Made by a program: the position numbers and the translations under genes. Shown piece after piece: positions 33,524 through 42,194 of a stretch of DNA of 64,000 nt. How positions within the stretch are numbered: the first letter of the stretch is position 1; every line of letters begins with the position of its first letter. The DNA comes from Actinomycetota bacterium (lineage in GTDB: Bacteria; Actinomycetota; Actinomycetes; JACCUZ01). The DNA lies in assembly GCA_030841035.1 (NCBI GenBank), contig JAVEDI010000075.1, positions 19,018-83,017 on the forward strand. The letters are read 5' to 3'. The notes below the pieces were generated by a model. It ran no database searches. It saw only the letters and a program-made list of their open reading frames with translations, and was not told the origin of the DNA.

Positions 33524-34701
33524 CCAACGACGTCTTCGTGCTCGACGCGGTCCGTACGCCCGTCGGCCGCTACGCCGGCGCTCTGGCCGGGGTGCGTCCC
33601 GACGACCTGGCCGCCCACGTCGTGCGGTCGATCGTCGAGCGCAGCGCCGGGCTCGACCCGAGCCGGATCGACGACGTGTACGTCGGCGACGCCAACGCTG
33701 CGGGTGAGGACAACCGCGACGTCGCGCGGATGGCCGTGCTGCTGGCCGGGCTGCCGCCGACGGTGCCCGGCGCGACGGTGAACCGGCTGTGCGGCTCGGG
33801 CCTCGAGGCTGCCATCAGCGCGACACGCGCGATCGCACTGGGCGACGCATCGGTCTGCCTCGCCGGCGGCGTCGAATCGATGAGCCGGGCGCCGTGGGTG
33901 CTCACCAAGCCCGAGCAGCCCTACCCACGTGGTCACGAGACGCTGCACTCCACGACCCTCGGCTGGCGGATGGTCAACCCGCGGATGCCCCAGCAGTGGA
34001 CGGTGTCGCTGGGTGAGGCCACCGAGATCCTCGCCGCGCGCTACGGCATCGGCCGGCAAGCGCAGGACGAGTTCGCCCTCGGCAGCCACCGTCGGGCCGC
34101 ACAGGCGTGGGCCGACAAGGCGTTCGGCGACGAGGTCGTGCCGGTGCCGGGCACCGACCTCGAGACCGACGAGAGCATCCGCGAGACCACCACGCTCGAG
34201 GCGCTGGGCCGCCTCAAGCCGGTGTTCCGGCCCGACGGCACGGTCACCGCCGGCAACTCCTCGCCCCTCAACGACGGCGCGGCGGCACTGCTGCTCGCCG
34301 ACAAGGAGGGTGCCAGGGCCGCCGGGCGCGCTCCCCTCGCGCGGATCGTCTCCCGCGGCGTCGCCGGGGTCGAGCCGCAGCTGTTCGGCATCGGTCCGGT
34401 GCGCGCCGCCGAGCAGGCGCTGCAGCGCGCCGGGCTGGACTGGGACGACATCGACGTCGTCGAGCTCAACGAGGCGTTCGCCGCCCAGTCGCTCGCCTGC
34501 CTGGCCGAGTGGCGCGGGCTGGACCCCGCGAAGGTCAACCCGCAGGGCGGCGCGATCGCCATCGGCCACCCGCTGGGCGCTTCGGGGGCCCGTATCCTCG
34601 GTTCGCTCGCGTGGCAGCTGCACCGTCGTGGCGGCGGCCGCGGACTGGCCGCGATCTGCATCGGGGTGGGACAGGGACTGGCGGTCGTGCTGGAAGCCTG
34701 A
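33520..34701 (+). CDS. pcaF: 3-oxoadipyl-CoA thiolase
   Basis: A 393-aa thiolase that cleaves 3-oxoadipyl-CoA to succinyl-CoA and acetyl-CoA, the final step of the beta-ketoadipate pathway. The catalytic triad is C91 (NRLCGSGLEA), H350 (GHPLGASG) and C380 (CIGVGQG). ATVNRLCGSG, GGVESMSRAPWV and ELNEAFAAQ are typical of the family. Context rather than sequence separates it from an acetoacetyl-CoA thiolase. A 41-nt gap with its own ribosome-binding site follows before pcaH. Confidence 0.92.
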   Translation: MTNDVFVLDAVRTPVGRYAGALAGVRPDDLAAHVVRSIVERSAGLDPSRIDDVYVGDANAAGEDNRDVARMAVLLAGLPPTVPGATVNRLCGSGLEAAISATRAIALGDASVCLAGGVESMSRAPWVLTKPEQPYPRGHETLHSTTLGWRMVNPRMPQQWTVSLGEATEILAARYGIGRQAQDEFALGSHRRAAQAWADKAFGDEVVPVPGTDLETDESIRETTTLEALGRLKPVFRPDGTVTAGNSSPLNDGAAALLLADKEGARAAGRAPLARIVSRGVAGVEPQLFGIGPVRAAEQALQRAGLDWDDIDVVELNEAFAAQSLACLAEWRGLDPAKVNPQGGAIAIGHPLGASGARILGSLAWQLHRRGGGRGLAAICIGVGQGLAVVLEA

Positions 34702-34742
34702 GGCCGCATCACCGACCACGAGTCGCCGAGGAGGAGGTACCG

Positions 34743-35483
34743 ATGGACACCGAGCGCGCGCCACGTCTTGCCGTGCCGCACTACCGCCACGACCGCGACA
34801 CCGACCACCCGCCGCTGGCCAGCCCCGGCTACGGCAGCACGGCACTGCGCGCGCCGGCTCGACCGCTCGTCGTGCTCCCCCAGCGGCTCACCGAGATCAC
34901 CGGCCCGGTCCTGGGTGAGACGCGGGTCGGCGAGCTCGACCACGACCTGACCCGCCAGCACGCCGCGGAGCCCCTGGGTCAGCGCATCGTCGTGACCGGT
35001 CGGGTACTCGACGGCGACGGGCGCGCGGTTCGTCACACGCTGGTGGAGGTGTGGCAGGCCAACGCTGCAGGCCGCTACGCCCATGCCGTCGACAACTGGC
35101 CGGCCCCGCTGGACCCGAACTTCGCCGGTGTCGGCCGCACCATGACCGACGACGAGGGCCGCTACCGCTTCGTGACGGTCAAGCCCGGTGCCTACCCGTG
35201 GCGCAACCACGACAACGCGTGGCGGCCGGCGCACATCCACTTCTCGTTGTTCGGTCGAGCGTTCACGCAGCGGCTGGTCACCCAGATGTACTTCCCCGAC
35301 GACCCGCTCTTCTTCCAGGACCCGATCTTCAACGCGGTGCCCGACCCGGCCGCCCGCGCGCGCATGGTGTCGGCGTACGACCACACCGTCACCGAGTCGC
35401 AGTGGGCACTCGGGTTCACCTTCGACATCGTGCTGCGCGGGCGGGACCGCACGCCCTTCGAGGACGAGCACGACGATGACTGA
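34743..35483 (+). CDS. pcaH: Protocatechuate 3,4-dioxygenase, beta subunit
   Basis: A 246-aa iron-binding beta subunit of the intradiol dioxygenase that opens protocatechuate to 3-carboxy-cis,cis-muconate. The four Fe(III) ligands are Y112 (AGRYAH), Y151 (GAYPW), H164 and H166 (WRPAHIHF). VEVWQANAAGRY and DNWPAPLDPNF are diagnostic of PcaH. ATG 34743 has GAGGAGG upstream, the strongest ribosome-binding site in the operon. The stop overlaps pcaG by 8 nt. Confidence 0.95.
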   Translation: MDTERAPRLAVPHYRHDRDTDHPPLASPGYGSTALRAPARPLVVLPQRLTEITGPVLGETRVGELDHDLTRQHAAEPLGQRIVVTGRVLDGDGRAVRHTLVEVWQANAAGRYAHAVDNWPAPLDPNFAGVGRTMTDDEGRYRFVTVKPGAYPWRNHDNAWRPAHIHFSLFGRAFTQRLVTQMYFPDDPLFFQDPIFNAVPDPAARARMVSAYDHTVTESQWALGFTFDIVLRGRDRTPFEDEHDDD

Positions 35484-36048
35484 CCGGCTCCAGGTCACCC
35501 CCTCGCAGACGGTGGGGCCCTTCCTGCACATCGCGCTGCAGTGGGAGGACGGGCCCTACGTCGTGCCGCCCGGCACCGCAGGCGGCCGGTGGCTGCGTGG
35601 CCGGGTGCTCGACGGGGCGGGCGACCCCGTGCCGGACGGGCTCGTCGAGACGTGGCAGGCCGACCCGGACGGCCGCTTCGACCACCCCGACGACCCGCGC
35701 GGCGCGACGGCCAGCGCCATCGAGGGCTTCCGCGGCTTCGGGCGCAGCACGACCGACCGGGAGGGCCGCTTCGAGATCTTCACGGTCAAGCCGGGGCCGC
35801 TGCCCGCCCCCGACGGCGGCACGGAGGCGCCGCACCTCGACGTGTCGGTGCTCGCCCGCGGCCTGCTGCACCGTGTCGTGACGCGCATCTACTTCCCCGA
35901 CGAGCCGCAGGCCAACGAGCGGGACCCCGTGCTGGCCTCCGTCGACCCCTCCCGCCGCCCTACTCTCGTGGCGACGGCCGGTCCCGACGGCCTGCTCCAT
36001 GACATCCGGCTGCAGGGGGAGCATGAGACCGTCTTCTTCGACCTCTGA
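35476..36048 (+). CDS. pcaG: Protocatechuate 3,4-dioxygenase, alpha subunit
   Basis: A 190-aa alpha subunit that pairs with PcaH but carries no iron. TPSQTVGPFLHIAL at the N-terminus, VETWQADPDGRFDHPDDP and GFGRSTTDREGRFEIFTVKPG mirror the beta subunit without its metal ligands. ATG 35476 lies inside the end of pcaH, and the end of this gene overlaps pcaB by 26 nt. Confidence 0.94.
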   Translation: MTDRLQVTPSQTVGPFLHIALQWEDGPYVVPPGTAGGRWLRGRVLDGAGDPVPDGLVETWQADPDGRFDHPDDPRGATASAIEGFRGFGRSTTDREGRFEIFTVKPGPLPAPDGGTEAPHLDVSVLARGLLHRVVTRIYFPDEPQANERDPVLASVDPSRRPTLVATAGPDGLLHDIRLQGEHETVFFDL

Positions 36049-37381
36049 GCGGGAGGGCCTGCTCAGCCCGCTCTTCGGCGCCGCCGAGGTCGACGCCGAG
36101 CTGTCCGACCGCGCCCTGCTGGCCGCGATGCTCGACGTCGAGGCCGCTCTCGCGCGCGCGTGCGCCGCGGCGGGCGCCGTGCCCGTGTCCGCCGCCGAGG
36201 CCATCACCGCCGCGTGCGACCCCGACGACTTCGACATCGCTGCCCTGGGCCGCGCCGCCATCGACGCGGGCAACCCGGTCGTGCCCCTGGTGCGAGCCCT
36301 CGGTGAGCGCATCGGTGGCGAGGCGGAGTCGTGGGTGCACCACGGGGCGACCAGCCAGGACGTGCTCGACACCGCGCTGATGCTGGTGGCCCGGCGCGCG
36401 ACCGGGCCGCTGCTGCGTGACCTGGGGTCGGCGGCCGACCGCTGCGCCGGGCTCGCCGAGACGCACCGCGTGACCGTGCAGGTCGGCCGCACCCTCGGCC
36501 AGCAGGCGGCGCCGACCACCTTCGGGCTCACGGCGGCCGGCTGGCTCGGCGGGCTCTCGACGGCGGCCCGGCGGCTGGCCGACGTACGTGCGGACCTGCC
36601 GGTGCAGCTCGGCGGCCCGGTCGGGACCCTCGCCGCGCTGGGCGAGCACGCCCTCGCCGTGCCGGCCGGCCTGGCCGCCGAGCTGGGGCTGCGCGAGCCG
36701 CCGCTGCCGTGGCACACCGACCGCTCCCCCGTGCTGGACGTGTCGGCCGCGCTGGCGGGCGTCCTGTCCTGCACGGGCAAGGTCGCCCTCGATGTCGGCC
36801 TGCTCGCCCAGACGGAGGTGGACGAGCTGCGCGAGGGCGCCGCCCCTGGCCGTGGCGGGTCCTCCGCCCTGCCGCACAAGCGCAACCCCGTGACCTCGGT
36901 GCTGGTCGTCGCGGCCGCCCGCCGGGCGCCGGGTCTGCTCGGGACCCTCGTCGGCGCCGGTCTGCACGAGCACCAGCGGGCCAGCGGCTCCTGGCACGCC
37001 GAGTGGGAGCCGCTGCTGCAGCTGCTGAGGCTGGCCGGCGGCGCCGCCCACCGCACCGCCCGGCTGGTCGAGGAGCTCGAGGTGCGGCCCGACCGGATGC
37101 GGGCCAACCTGGACGCGACGGGTGGGCTCGTGCTGGCCGAGTCGGTGGCTGCGCGGCTGGCGCCGTACGTCGGCCGCTCCCGGGCGCACGACCTCGTGGG
37201 TGACGCGGTGCGCGCGGGAGGCTCGTTCCACGACGCGCTGCTGGCCACGCCCGAGGTCGCCCGGCACCTGGGCGAGGCGGGGCTGCGCGCCGCGCTCGAC
37301 CCGGCCGGCTGGGTGGGTGCCGCGCCGCAGCTGGTCGACCGCGCCGTCGCGGCGCACCGGACCGAGAGGACGTGCTCATGA
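36023..37381 (+). CDS. pcaB: 3-carboxy-cis,cis-muconate cycloisomerase
   Basis: A 452-aa fumarase/aspartase-superfamily enzyme that converts 3-carboxymuconate to 4-carboxymuconolactone. The superfamily signature GGSSALPHKRNPVTS and the HHGATSQDVLDTA block are present. ATG 36023, seven nt after GGGGGA, is preferred over an upstream frame start at 35999; it lies 26 nt inside pcaG. The stop overlaps pcaD as ATGA. Confidence 0.93.
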   Translation: MRPSSSTSEREGLLSPLFGAAEVDAELSDRALLAAMLDVEAALARACAAAGAVPVSAAEAITAACDPDDFDIAALGRAAIDAGNPVVPLVRALGERIGGEAESWVHHGATSQDVLDTALMLVARRATGPLLRDLGSAADRCAGLAETHRVTVQVGRTLGQQAAPTTFGLTAAGWLGGLSTAARRLADVRADLPVQLGGPVGTLAALGEHALAVPAGLAAELGLREPPLPWHTDRSPVLDVSAALAGVLSCTGKVALDVGLLAQTEVDELREGAAPGRGGSSALPHKRNPVTSVLVVAAARRAPGLLGTLVGAGLHEHQRASGSWHAEWEPLLQLLRLAGGAAHRTARLVEELEVRPDRMRANLDATGGLVLAESVAARLAPYVGRSRAHDLVGDAVRAGGSFHDALLATPEVARHLGEAGLRAALDPAGWVGAAPQLVDRAVAAHRTERTCS

Positions 37382-38160
37382 CCCCCGCCCCGCTGCACGT
37401 GGCCGTCGACGGGGCGCCGGACGCTCCCGTGCTCGTGCTCGGCAGCTCCCTGGGCAGCACCGCCGCGATGTGGGACGCGCAGGTGCCGGCGCTCGCCGAG
37501 CGCTTCCGCGTGCTCCGCTACGACCACCGTGGACACGGCGGCTCGCCCGCGCCGCCGGGTGACTACACGATCGCCGACCTCGGTGGCGACCTGCTCATGA
37601 CGCTCGACGAGCTCGGCGTCGAGCGGGCCCACCACGGTGGCCTGTCGCTCGGCGGGATGGTCGCCATGTGGGTGGCGTCGCACGAGCCGCAGCGCGTGGA
37701 CCGGCTCGCGCTGGTGTCCACGTCGGCGCTGCTCGGGCCCGCGGACATGTGGCGGGCGCGCGCCACCGCCGTGCGCGCCGGCGGCATGGCGGCCATCGCG
37801 GACACCGTGGTCGAGCGGTGGTTCACTCCCGAGTTCGCGGCGGAGCACCCGCAGGTGGTCGAGCGCAGCCGCGAGATGCTGCTGTCCTCGGACGTCGCGG
37901 GCTACGCCGCCTGCTGCGCGGCCATCGCCGCCATGGACCAGCGAGGCGACCTCCCCCGGGTCACGGCGCCGACCCTCGTCGTGGCCGCGGCGCAGGACCC
38001 CTCGACGCCGCCGGAGCACGCGCAGGAGATCGCGCGGCACATCGCCGGCGCCCGCCTCGAGGTCCTGAACGACGGGGCGCACCTGGTCAACATCGAACGA
38101 CCCGAGCAGGTCAGCGCGCTGCTGCTCGACCACTTCAGCGCGACCGGCGGCGGCACGTGA
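37378..38160 (+). CDS. pcaD: 3-oxoadipate enol-lactonase
   Basis: A 260-aa alpha/beta hydrolase that hydrolyses 3-oxoadipate enol-lactone. Nucleophile S90 is in GLSLGGM, H235 in NDGAHLVNIE, and the acid is near D210 (AAAQDPSTPPEH). The N-terminal VLVLGSSLGSTAAMWD and RYDHRGHGGSP are typical of PcaD. In many actinomycetes this enzyme is fused to PcaC as PcaL; here it is a separate gene whose stop shares one base with the pcaC start (TGATG). Confidence 0.93.
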   Translation: MTPAPLHVAVDGAPDAPVLVLGSSLGSTAAMWDAQVPALAERFRVLRYDHRGHGGSPAPPGDYTIADLGGDLLMTLDELGVERAHHGGLSLGGMVAMWVASHEPQRVDRLALVSTSALLGPADMWRARATAVRAGGMAAIADTVVERWFTPEFAAEHPQVVERSREMLLSSDVAGYAACCAAIAAMDQRGDLPRVTAPTLVVAAAQDPSTPPEHAQEIARHIAGARLEVLNDGAHLVNIERPEQVSALLLDHFSATGGGT

Positions 38161-38537
38161 TGGACGACCGGGAGCGCCACGACGCCGGCATGGCCGTACG
38201 CCGCGCCGTGCTGGGCGACGCGCACGTCGACTGGGCCGTCGCCTCGACCGACGAGCTGACGGCGGACTTCCAGGACTTCATCACCCGCTACGCCTGGGGC
38301 GACGTGTGGTCTCGCCCCGGCCTCGACCGGCGTACCCGCTCGGCCATCACCCTGGCGATGCTCGCCACGCTGCAGCACGAGGACGAGCTGGCCATGCACC
38401 TGGGCGCGGCCCTGCGCAACGGCCTCACTCGTGAGGAGATCGTCGAGGTCCTGCTGCAGGTCGGGCTCTACGCGGGCGTGCCCGCGGCCAACCGGGCGTT
38501 CCGGGTGGCCCAGCAGGTGCTGCAGGACAAGGCGTGA
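38160..38537 (+). CDS. pcaC: 4-carboxymuconolactone decarboxylase
   Basis: A 125-aa AhpD-like decarboxylase that turns 4-carboxymuconolactone into 3-oxoadipate enol-lactone. The RRAVLGDAHVDWAVASTDELT opening (residues 14 onward), FITRYAWGDVWSRPGLDRR and the HLGAALRNGLTREEI helix are characteristic. ATG 38160 (overlapping the pcaD stop) is preferred; GTG 38157 is an alternative one codon earlier. The stop overlaps the regulator gene as GTGA. Confidence 0.94.
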   Translation: MDDRERHDAGMAVRRAVLGDAHVDWAVASTDELTADFQDFITRYAWGDVWSRPGLDRRTRSAITLAMLATLQHEDELAMHLGAALRNGLTREEIVEVLLQVGLYAGVPAANRAFRVAQQVLQDKA

Positions 38538-39364
38538 GCGAGCCCGCCGGGCGGTCACCGGACTTCGTGCAGTCGCTCGAACGCGGCCTCGCGGTCGTCC
38601 GGGCGTTCGACGCCGAGCACCCCGCGCTCACGCTCTCGCAGGTCGCCCGGGCCACGGGCCTGACCAGGGCGGCGGCGCGGCGGTTCCTGCTCACCCTGGT
38701 CGCGCTCGGCTACATGCGCACCGACGGTCGGCAGTTCTCGTTGCGGCCCCGGATCCTGGAGGTCGGCTACGCCTACCTGTCCAGCCTCAGCCTGCCGGAG
38801 GTGGCCCAGCCGCACATGGAGGCACTGGCCGCCGAGGTGCACGAGTCGTCGTCGATGTCGGTGCTCGACGGCGACGAGGTCGTGTACGTCGCCCGGGTGC
38901 CCACCAAGCGCATCATGACCGTGGCCATCAGCGTGGGCACCCGCTTCCCGGCCTACGCGACCTCGATGGGGCGCGTGCTGCTCGCCGCTGAGCCGGACGA
39001 CTGGCTGCACGACTACCTGGAGCACGCCGAGCTGCGCCCGATCACCCGGCGGACCGTCACCGACAAGGCAAGGCTGCGCGCCATCCTGGGGCGGGTCAGG
39101 TCAGCGGGCTACGCACTGGTCGACCAGGAGCTCGAGGAGGGTCTGCGCTCGCTGGCCGTGCCGGTCCGCGACGCGGACGGTACGGTCGTCGCCGCGCTGA
39201 ACGTCTCCGCCCACGCCAGTCGCGGCAGCTCCGAGGCGATCCGCAAGGAGCTGCTCCCGCCGCTGCTGGAGACCGCGCAGCGGGTGGCCGAGGACCTGCG
39301 CGGCGGGCTGCGCCCGGCTCGCCCTCAGCGAGGATCCCCGGTCACGGCCGCGGGCCGGTCCTGA
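38534..39364 (+). CDS. pcaR: IclR family regulator of the pca genes
   Basis: A 276-aa IclR-type regulator. An N-terminal winged helix-turn-helix (residues 10-70, SLERGLAVVRAFDAEHPALT) is followed by the effector domain with SSSMSVLDGDEVVYVARVP, GTRFPAYATSMGRVLLA and GYALVDQELEEGLRSLAVPVR, all as in PcaR/PobR/CatR-like proteins. It is the last gene of the pca operon and should respond to protocatechuate or 3-oxoadipate; by analogy it controls the pca promoter at 31831-31860. Activator or repressor action cannot be told from sequence. Confidence 0.88.
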   Translation: MSEPAGRSPDFVQSLERGLAVVRAFDAEHPALTLSQVARATGLTRAAARRFLLTLVALGYMRTDGRQFSLRPRILEVGYAYLSSLSLPEVAQPHMEALAAEVHESSSMSVLDGDEVVYVARVPTKRIMTVAISVGTRFPAYATSMGRVLLAAEPDDWLHDYLEHAELRPITRRTVTDKARLRAILGRVRSAGYALVDQELEEGLRSLAVPVRDADGTVVAALNVSAHASRGSSEAIRKELLPPLLETAQRVAEDLRGGLRPARPQRGSPVTAAGRS

Positions 39365-39367
39365 GGC

Positions 39368-39694
39368 TCATGACTGCTCCTCCAGGTCGTTCTTCAGCTC
39401 GATCAGCGCCGTCACCCGGCGCTCGGTGTACTTGTCGATCCACCGGTCGTGCACCTGCCGGATGGGCACAGGGTTGAGGAAGTGCAGCTTCTCCCGTCCC
39501 GACCGGCGCGCGAGGACGAGACCGGCCTCCTCCAGCACCTTCAGGTGCTTCATGACCCCGAACCGCGTCATCTCCAGCTGGGACTCGAGCTCGCTCAGCG
39601 TGCGCCCGTCCCGCGTGAACAGCAGGTCCAGGAGGAACCGGCGGGTCGGGTCGGCGAGCGCCTTGAACACCCGGTCGTCCGCCACGCGCTCCAC
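39368..39694 (-). CDS. ArsR-type regulator of the SRPBCC-partner group
   Basis: A 108-aa helix-turn-helix protein with RVFKALADPTRRFLLDLLF, the recognition helix MTRFGVMKHLKVLEEAG and KLHFLNPVPIRQVHDRWI, a pattern typical of ArsR proteins normally paired with an SRPBCC (AHSA1) gene. No metal-binding cysteines are present. GTG 39694 is preferred because it lies seven nt after the -10 TAACGT; the longer frame to 39724 would run across the operator. No SRPBCC gene follows: the next gene is pcaR in the opposite direction, 3 nt away. Confidence 0.82.
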   Translation of the reverse strand: MERVADDRVFKALADPTRRFLLDLLFTRDGRTLSELESQLEMTRFGVMKHLKVLEEAGLVLARRSGREKLHFLNPVPIRQVHDRWIDKYTERRVTALIELKNDLEEQS

Positions 39695-39701
39695 GCCCTC
39701 C

Positions 39702-39731
39702 ACGTTAGGTGACCAAATGGTCACGGGTCAA
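39702..39731 (-). promoter_or_regulatory. ArsR-gene promoter with embedded operator palindrome
   Basis: On the minus strand TTGACC (39726-39731), an 18-nt spacer and TAACGT (39702-39707) form a promoter. The spacer carries GTGACCAAATGGTCAC (39709-39724), two perfect 7-nt arms around AA. A repressor dimer here would block RNA polymerase, implying autoregulation. Confidence 0.75.
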
Positions 39732-39757
39732 CCGCACCGGATGTCGTTGCCGTGACG

Positions 39758-39763
39758 CAGAAT
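39758..39763 (+). promoter_or_regulatory. -10 box CAGAAT, leaderless start of ligB
   Basis: CAGAAT ends six nt before GTG 39770, the start that matches the LigB family N-terminus. Confidence 0.5.
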
Positions 39764-39769
39764 GCGCAC

Positions 39770-41293
39770 GTGCTGCTCGAGCGCGTCGCCCTCACCTCGG
39801 CCGAGGTCGCCGCCACCCGCGCCCGCTCCGCCAAGGTCGCGCTCATCGCCGCCTGCCTGGCCGAGGCCGAGCCCGCCGAGGTCCCCACTGTCGTGGCCTA
39901 CCTCTCGGGCGAGCTGCCCCAGCGCCGCACCGGTGTCGGGTGGGCCGCGCTGCGGGTCGTCCCGCCCCCTGCGCCGACGCCCACCCTCACCGTCGCCGGG
40001 CTGGACGCCACGCTCGCCCGGGTGGCGGCGGTGGCGGGCCCGGGCTCGCAGGCCGAGCGGTCCCGGCTGGTCGAGGACCTGTTCAGCAGGGCCACCGGTC
40101 GCGAGCAGGCGCTGCTGCGCGGGCTGCTCACCGGCGAGCTGCGCCAGGGCGCGCTGGAGGGCGTGATGACCGACGCCGTGGCGAAGGCCTCGGGCATCGC
40201 CCTCGCCGACGTACGACGCGCGGCCATGCTGCGCGGGGCCGTCGGGCCCGTGGCGCAGGCCGCGCTGGCCGGTGGCGCCGCGGCGCTGGGCCAGTTCCGG
40301 CTGCAGGTCGGCCGCCCCGTCCAGCCGATGCTGGCCTCGCCCGCCGCCGACGTCGCCGCGGCCTTCGCGAAGGTCCCCCGCGCGGCCGTGGAGTGGAAGC
40401 TGGACGGCATCCGGATCCAGGCGCACCGCCACGGCGGCGACGTCGGCATCTTCACGCGCAGCCTCGACGACATCACCGACCGGCTGCCCGAGGTGGTCGA
40501 GGTGGTGCGCTCCCTACAAGCGCACTCGGTCGTGCTCGACGGCGAGGCCATCGCGCTGCGCGAGGACGGTCGACCCCGCCCGTTCCAGGAGACCGGCAGC
40601 CGCACCAGCTCGCGCGCAGACGTCGAGCAGGGCCGTCGACGCGCGCCGGTCTCGCCGTACTTCTTCGACGTGCTGCACCTCGACGGCACGGACCTGCTCG
40701 ACGCGCCCGCGCACGAGCGGTTCGACGCCCTCGCGGCGGTGGCGCCGGAGACGGTGCGGGTGCCGCGGCTGGTCACCGCCGACCCGGCGGAGGCCTCCGG
40801 TTTCCTCGACGCAGCGATCGACCGGGGGCACGAGGGCGTCGTGGTCAAGGCCCTCGACGCGCGTTACGAAGCCGGGCGGCGCGGCTCCGGCTGGTTGAAG
40901 GTCAAGCCGCGCCACACCCTCGACCTCGTCGTGCTGGCCGCCGAGTGGGGCCACGGGCGGCGGCGCGGCCGGCTGTCCAACCTGCACCTGGGGGCCCGCG
41001 ACCCGGCCACCGGCGGCTTCGTCATGCTGGGCAAGACGTTCAAGGGCCTCACCGACGCCATGCTGGCCTGGCAGACCGAGCGGCTGCTCGAGCTCGCCGC
41101 CGACCGCGGCGACTGGGTGGTGCACGTGCGCCCCGAGCTGGTGGTCGAGGTGGCCTTCGACGGCGTGCAGACCTCGACGCGCTACCCGGGCGGCGTGGTG
41201 CTGCGCTTCGCGCGGGTGCTGCGCCACCGCCCCGACAAGCGGCCCGAGCAGGCCGACGACATCGAGTCGGTCCGGGCGGTGCAGGCCCGGTAG
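39770..41293 (+). CDS. ligB: ATP-dependent DNA ligase, LigB type
   Basis: A 507-aa ATP-dependent ligase, the same length as mycobacterial LigB as I recall it. It has an N-terminal DNA-binding domain (residues 1-170), the adenylation motif K210-LDGIR, then [19 protein letters not shown], [32 protein letters not shown] and an OB domain with [22 protein letters not shown]. It seals nicks in duplex DNA. GTG 39770 is chosen over 39752 because [17 protein letters not shown] aligns with the family start. There is no Ku or polymerase partner nearby, so an NHEJ role is not indicated. Confidence 0.92.
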   Translation: MLLERVALTSAEVAATRARSAKVALIAACLAEAEPAEVPTVVAYLSGELPQRRTGVGWAALRVVPPPAPTPTLTVAGLDATLARVAAVAGPGSQAERSRLVEDLFSRATGREQALLRGLLTGELRQGALEGVMTDAVAKASGIALADVRRAAMLRGAVGPVAQAALAGGAAALGQFRLQVGRPVQPMLASPAADVAAAFAKVPRAAVEWKLDGIRIQAHRHGGDVGIFTRSLDDITDRLPEVVEVVRSLQAHSVVLDGEAIALREDGRPRPFQETGSRTSSRADVEQGRRRAPVSPYFFDVLHLDGTDLLDAPAHERFDALAAVAPETVRVPRLVTADPAEASGFLDAAIDRGHEGVVVKALDARYEAGRRGSGWLKVKPRHTLDLVVLAAEWGHGRRRGRLSNLHLGARDPATGGFVMLGKTFKGLTDAMLAWQTERLLELAADRGDWVVHVRPELVVEVAFDGVQTSTRYPGGVVLRFARVLRHRPDKRPEQADDIESVRAVQAR

Positions 41294-41304
41294 CCGACAG
41301 CCGG

Positions 41305-42138
41305 TCACTGCGGCGGGCCGGAGCCGGACAGCCCGAGCCTACGCATCAGGGCCATGGCGTCGTAGGGCGCCCTGACCTTGACGTCGTTGTCGAAGTAGAC
41401 GACGACGTCGCGGCCCTGCCCCCAGCGGCGCACCTTCTCGGCCCACTCGTCCAGCGCGTGCTCGGAGTAGCCGCTGACGTAGAGCTCGTCGGCACCGTGC
41501 AGCCGCACATAGGCCAGGTCGGTGGTCGGCTCCTCGAACACCGGCCACTTGCCGGCCGTGTCCGCCGTCACGACCGCGACGTCGTGCGCGCGCAGCAGGT
41601 CGAGGAACTCGGGCGTCTCGAACGAGGGGTGCCGCACCTCCACCGCGTGGCGCAACGGGCGGTCGGTGTCGCTCGTGAGCCAGGCCCGGTCGGTCATCCG
41701 GTCGTCGTGCCCCGCTGCGAGCCGGGCGGCCGCCGCGGTGGTACGCGGAAGAAGCGACAGGAAGTGCTCCATGCGGTCGGCGTGGAAGCCGAGACCTGGC
41801 GGCAGCTGCCAGAGCAGCGGTCCCAGCTTGGGCCCGAGCGCCAGCACTCCCGACGCGAAGAAGTTGGCGAGGGGGACCTCGACGTCGCGCAGCTTCTTCA
41901 TGTGCGTGATGAACCGGCCGCCCTTGACGGCGAACAGGAAGTCCTCTGGTGTCTCGGCACACCACTTGCGGTAGCTCTCGGGGCGTTGCAGCGAGTAGAA
42001 CGAGCCGTTGATCTCGATCGAGCCCAGCCGGGCGGCGGCGTACGCGAGCTCACAGCGCTGCGGCAGCCCGCGTGGATAGAAGTCCCCTCGCCACGGCGGG
42101 TACGTCCAGCCGGAGATGCCCACCCTCGTCTGTGGCAC
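41305..42138 (-). CDS. DUF72 family protein (YecE-like)
   Basis: A 277-aa TIM-barrel protein with the DUF72 landmarks GISGWTYPPWRGDFYP, EINGSFYSLQRPESYRKW, FLFAVKGGRFITHMKKL and VRLHGADELYVSGYSEHALDEWA. The function is unproven. GTG 42138 is six nt after TACTCT on the minus strand, so it is probably leaderless. Its stop lies 11 nt from the ligB stop, tail to tail. Confidence 0.88.
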   Translation of the reverse strand: MPQTRVGISGWTYPPWRGDFYPRGLPQRCELAYAAARLGSIEINGSFYSLQRPESYRKWCAETPEDFLFAVKGGRFITHMKKLRDVEVPLANFFASGVLALGPKLGPLLWQLPPGLGFHADRMEHFLSLLPRTTAAAARLAAGHDDRMTDRAWLTSDTDRPLRHAVEVRHPSFETPEFLDLLRAHDVAVVTADTAGKWPVFEEPTTDLAYVRLHGADELYVSGYSEHALDEWAEKVRRWGQGRDVVVYFDNDVKVRAPYDAMALMRRLGLSGSGPPQ

Positions 42139-42144
42139 AGGTCG

Positions 42145-42150
42145 AGAGTA
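42145..42150 (-). promoter_or_regulatory. -10 box TACTCT, leaderless start of DUF72 gene
   Basis: TACTCT on the minus strand ends six nt before GTG 42138. The opposing gene at 42195 has its own box at 42183-42188, so two divergent leaderless promoters share a 56-nt region. Confidence 0.6.
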
Positions 42151-42182
42151 GGTACACCACCGCCGCCGGGCTCCGGCCGGGG

Positions 42183-42188
42183 CAGGAT
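42183..42188 (+). promoter_or_regulatory. -10 box CAGGAT, leaderless start of 42195
   Basis: CAGGAT ends six nt before GTG 42195; GGGCGG in between is a weak Shine-Dalgarno at best. Confidence 0.5.
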
Positions 42189-42194
42189 GGGCGG

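Noticed and set aside
35416..38133. A 905-codon minus-strand frame across pcaGBD
   Set aside because: Antisense to three certain pathway genes; its translation is repetitive Ala/Arg/Ser without motifs.
39770..41293. An NHEJ role for the DNA ligase
   Set aside because: The sequence is LigB-like without fused polymerase or nuclease domains, and no ku gene is nearby.
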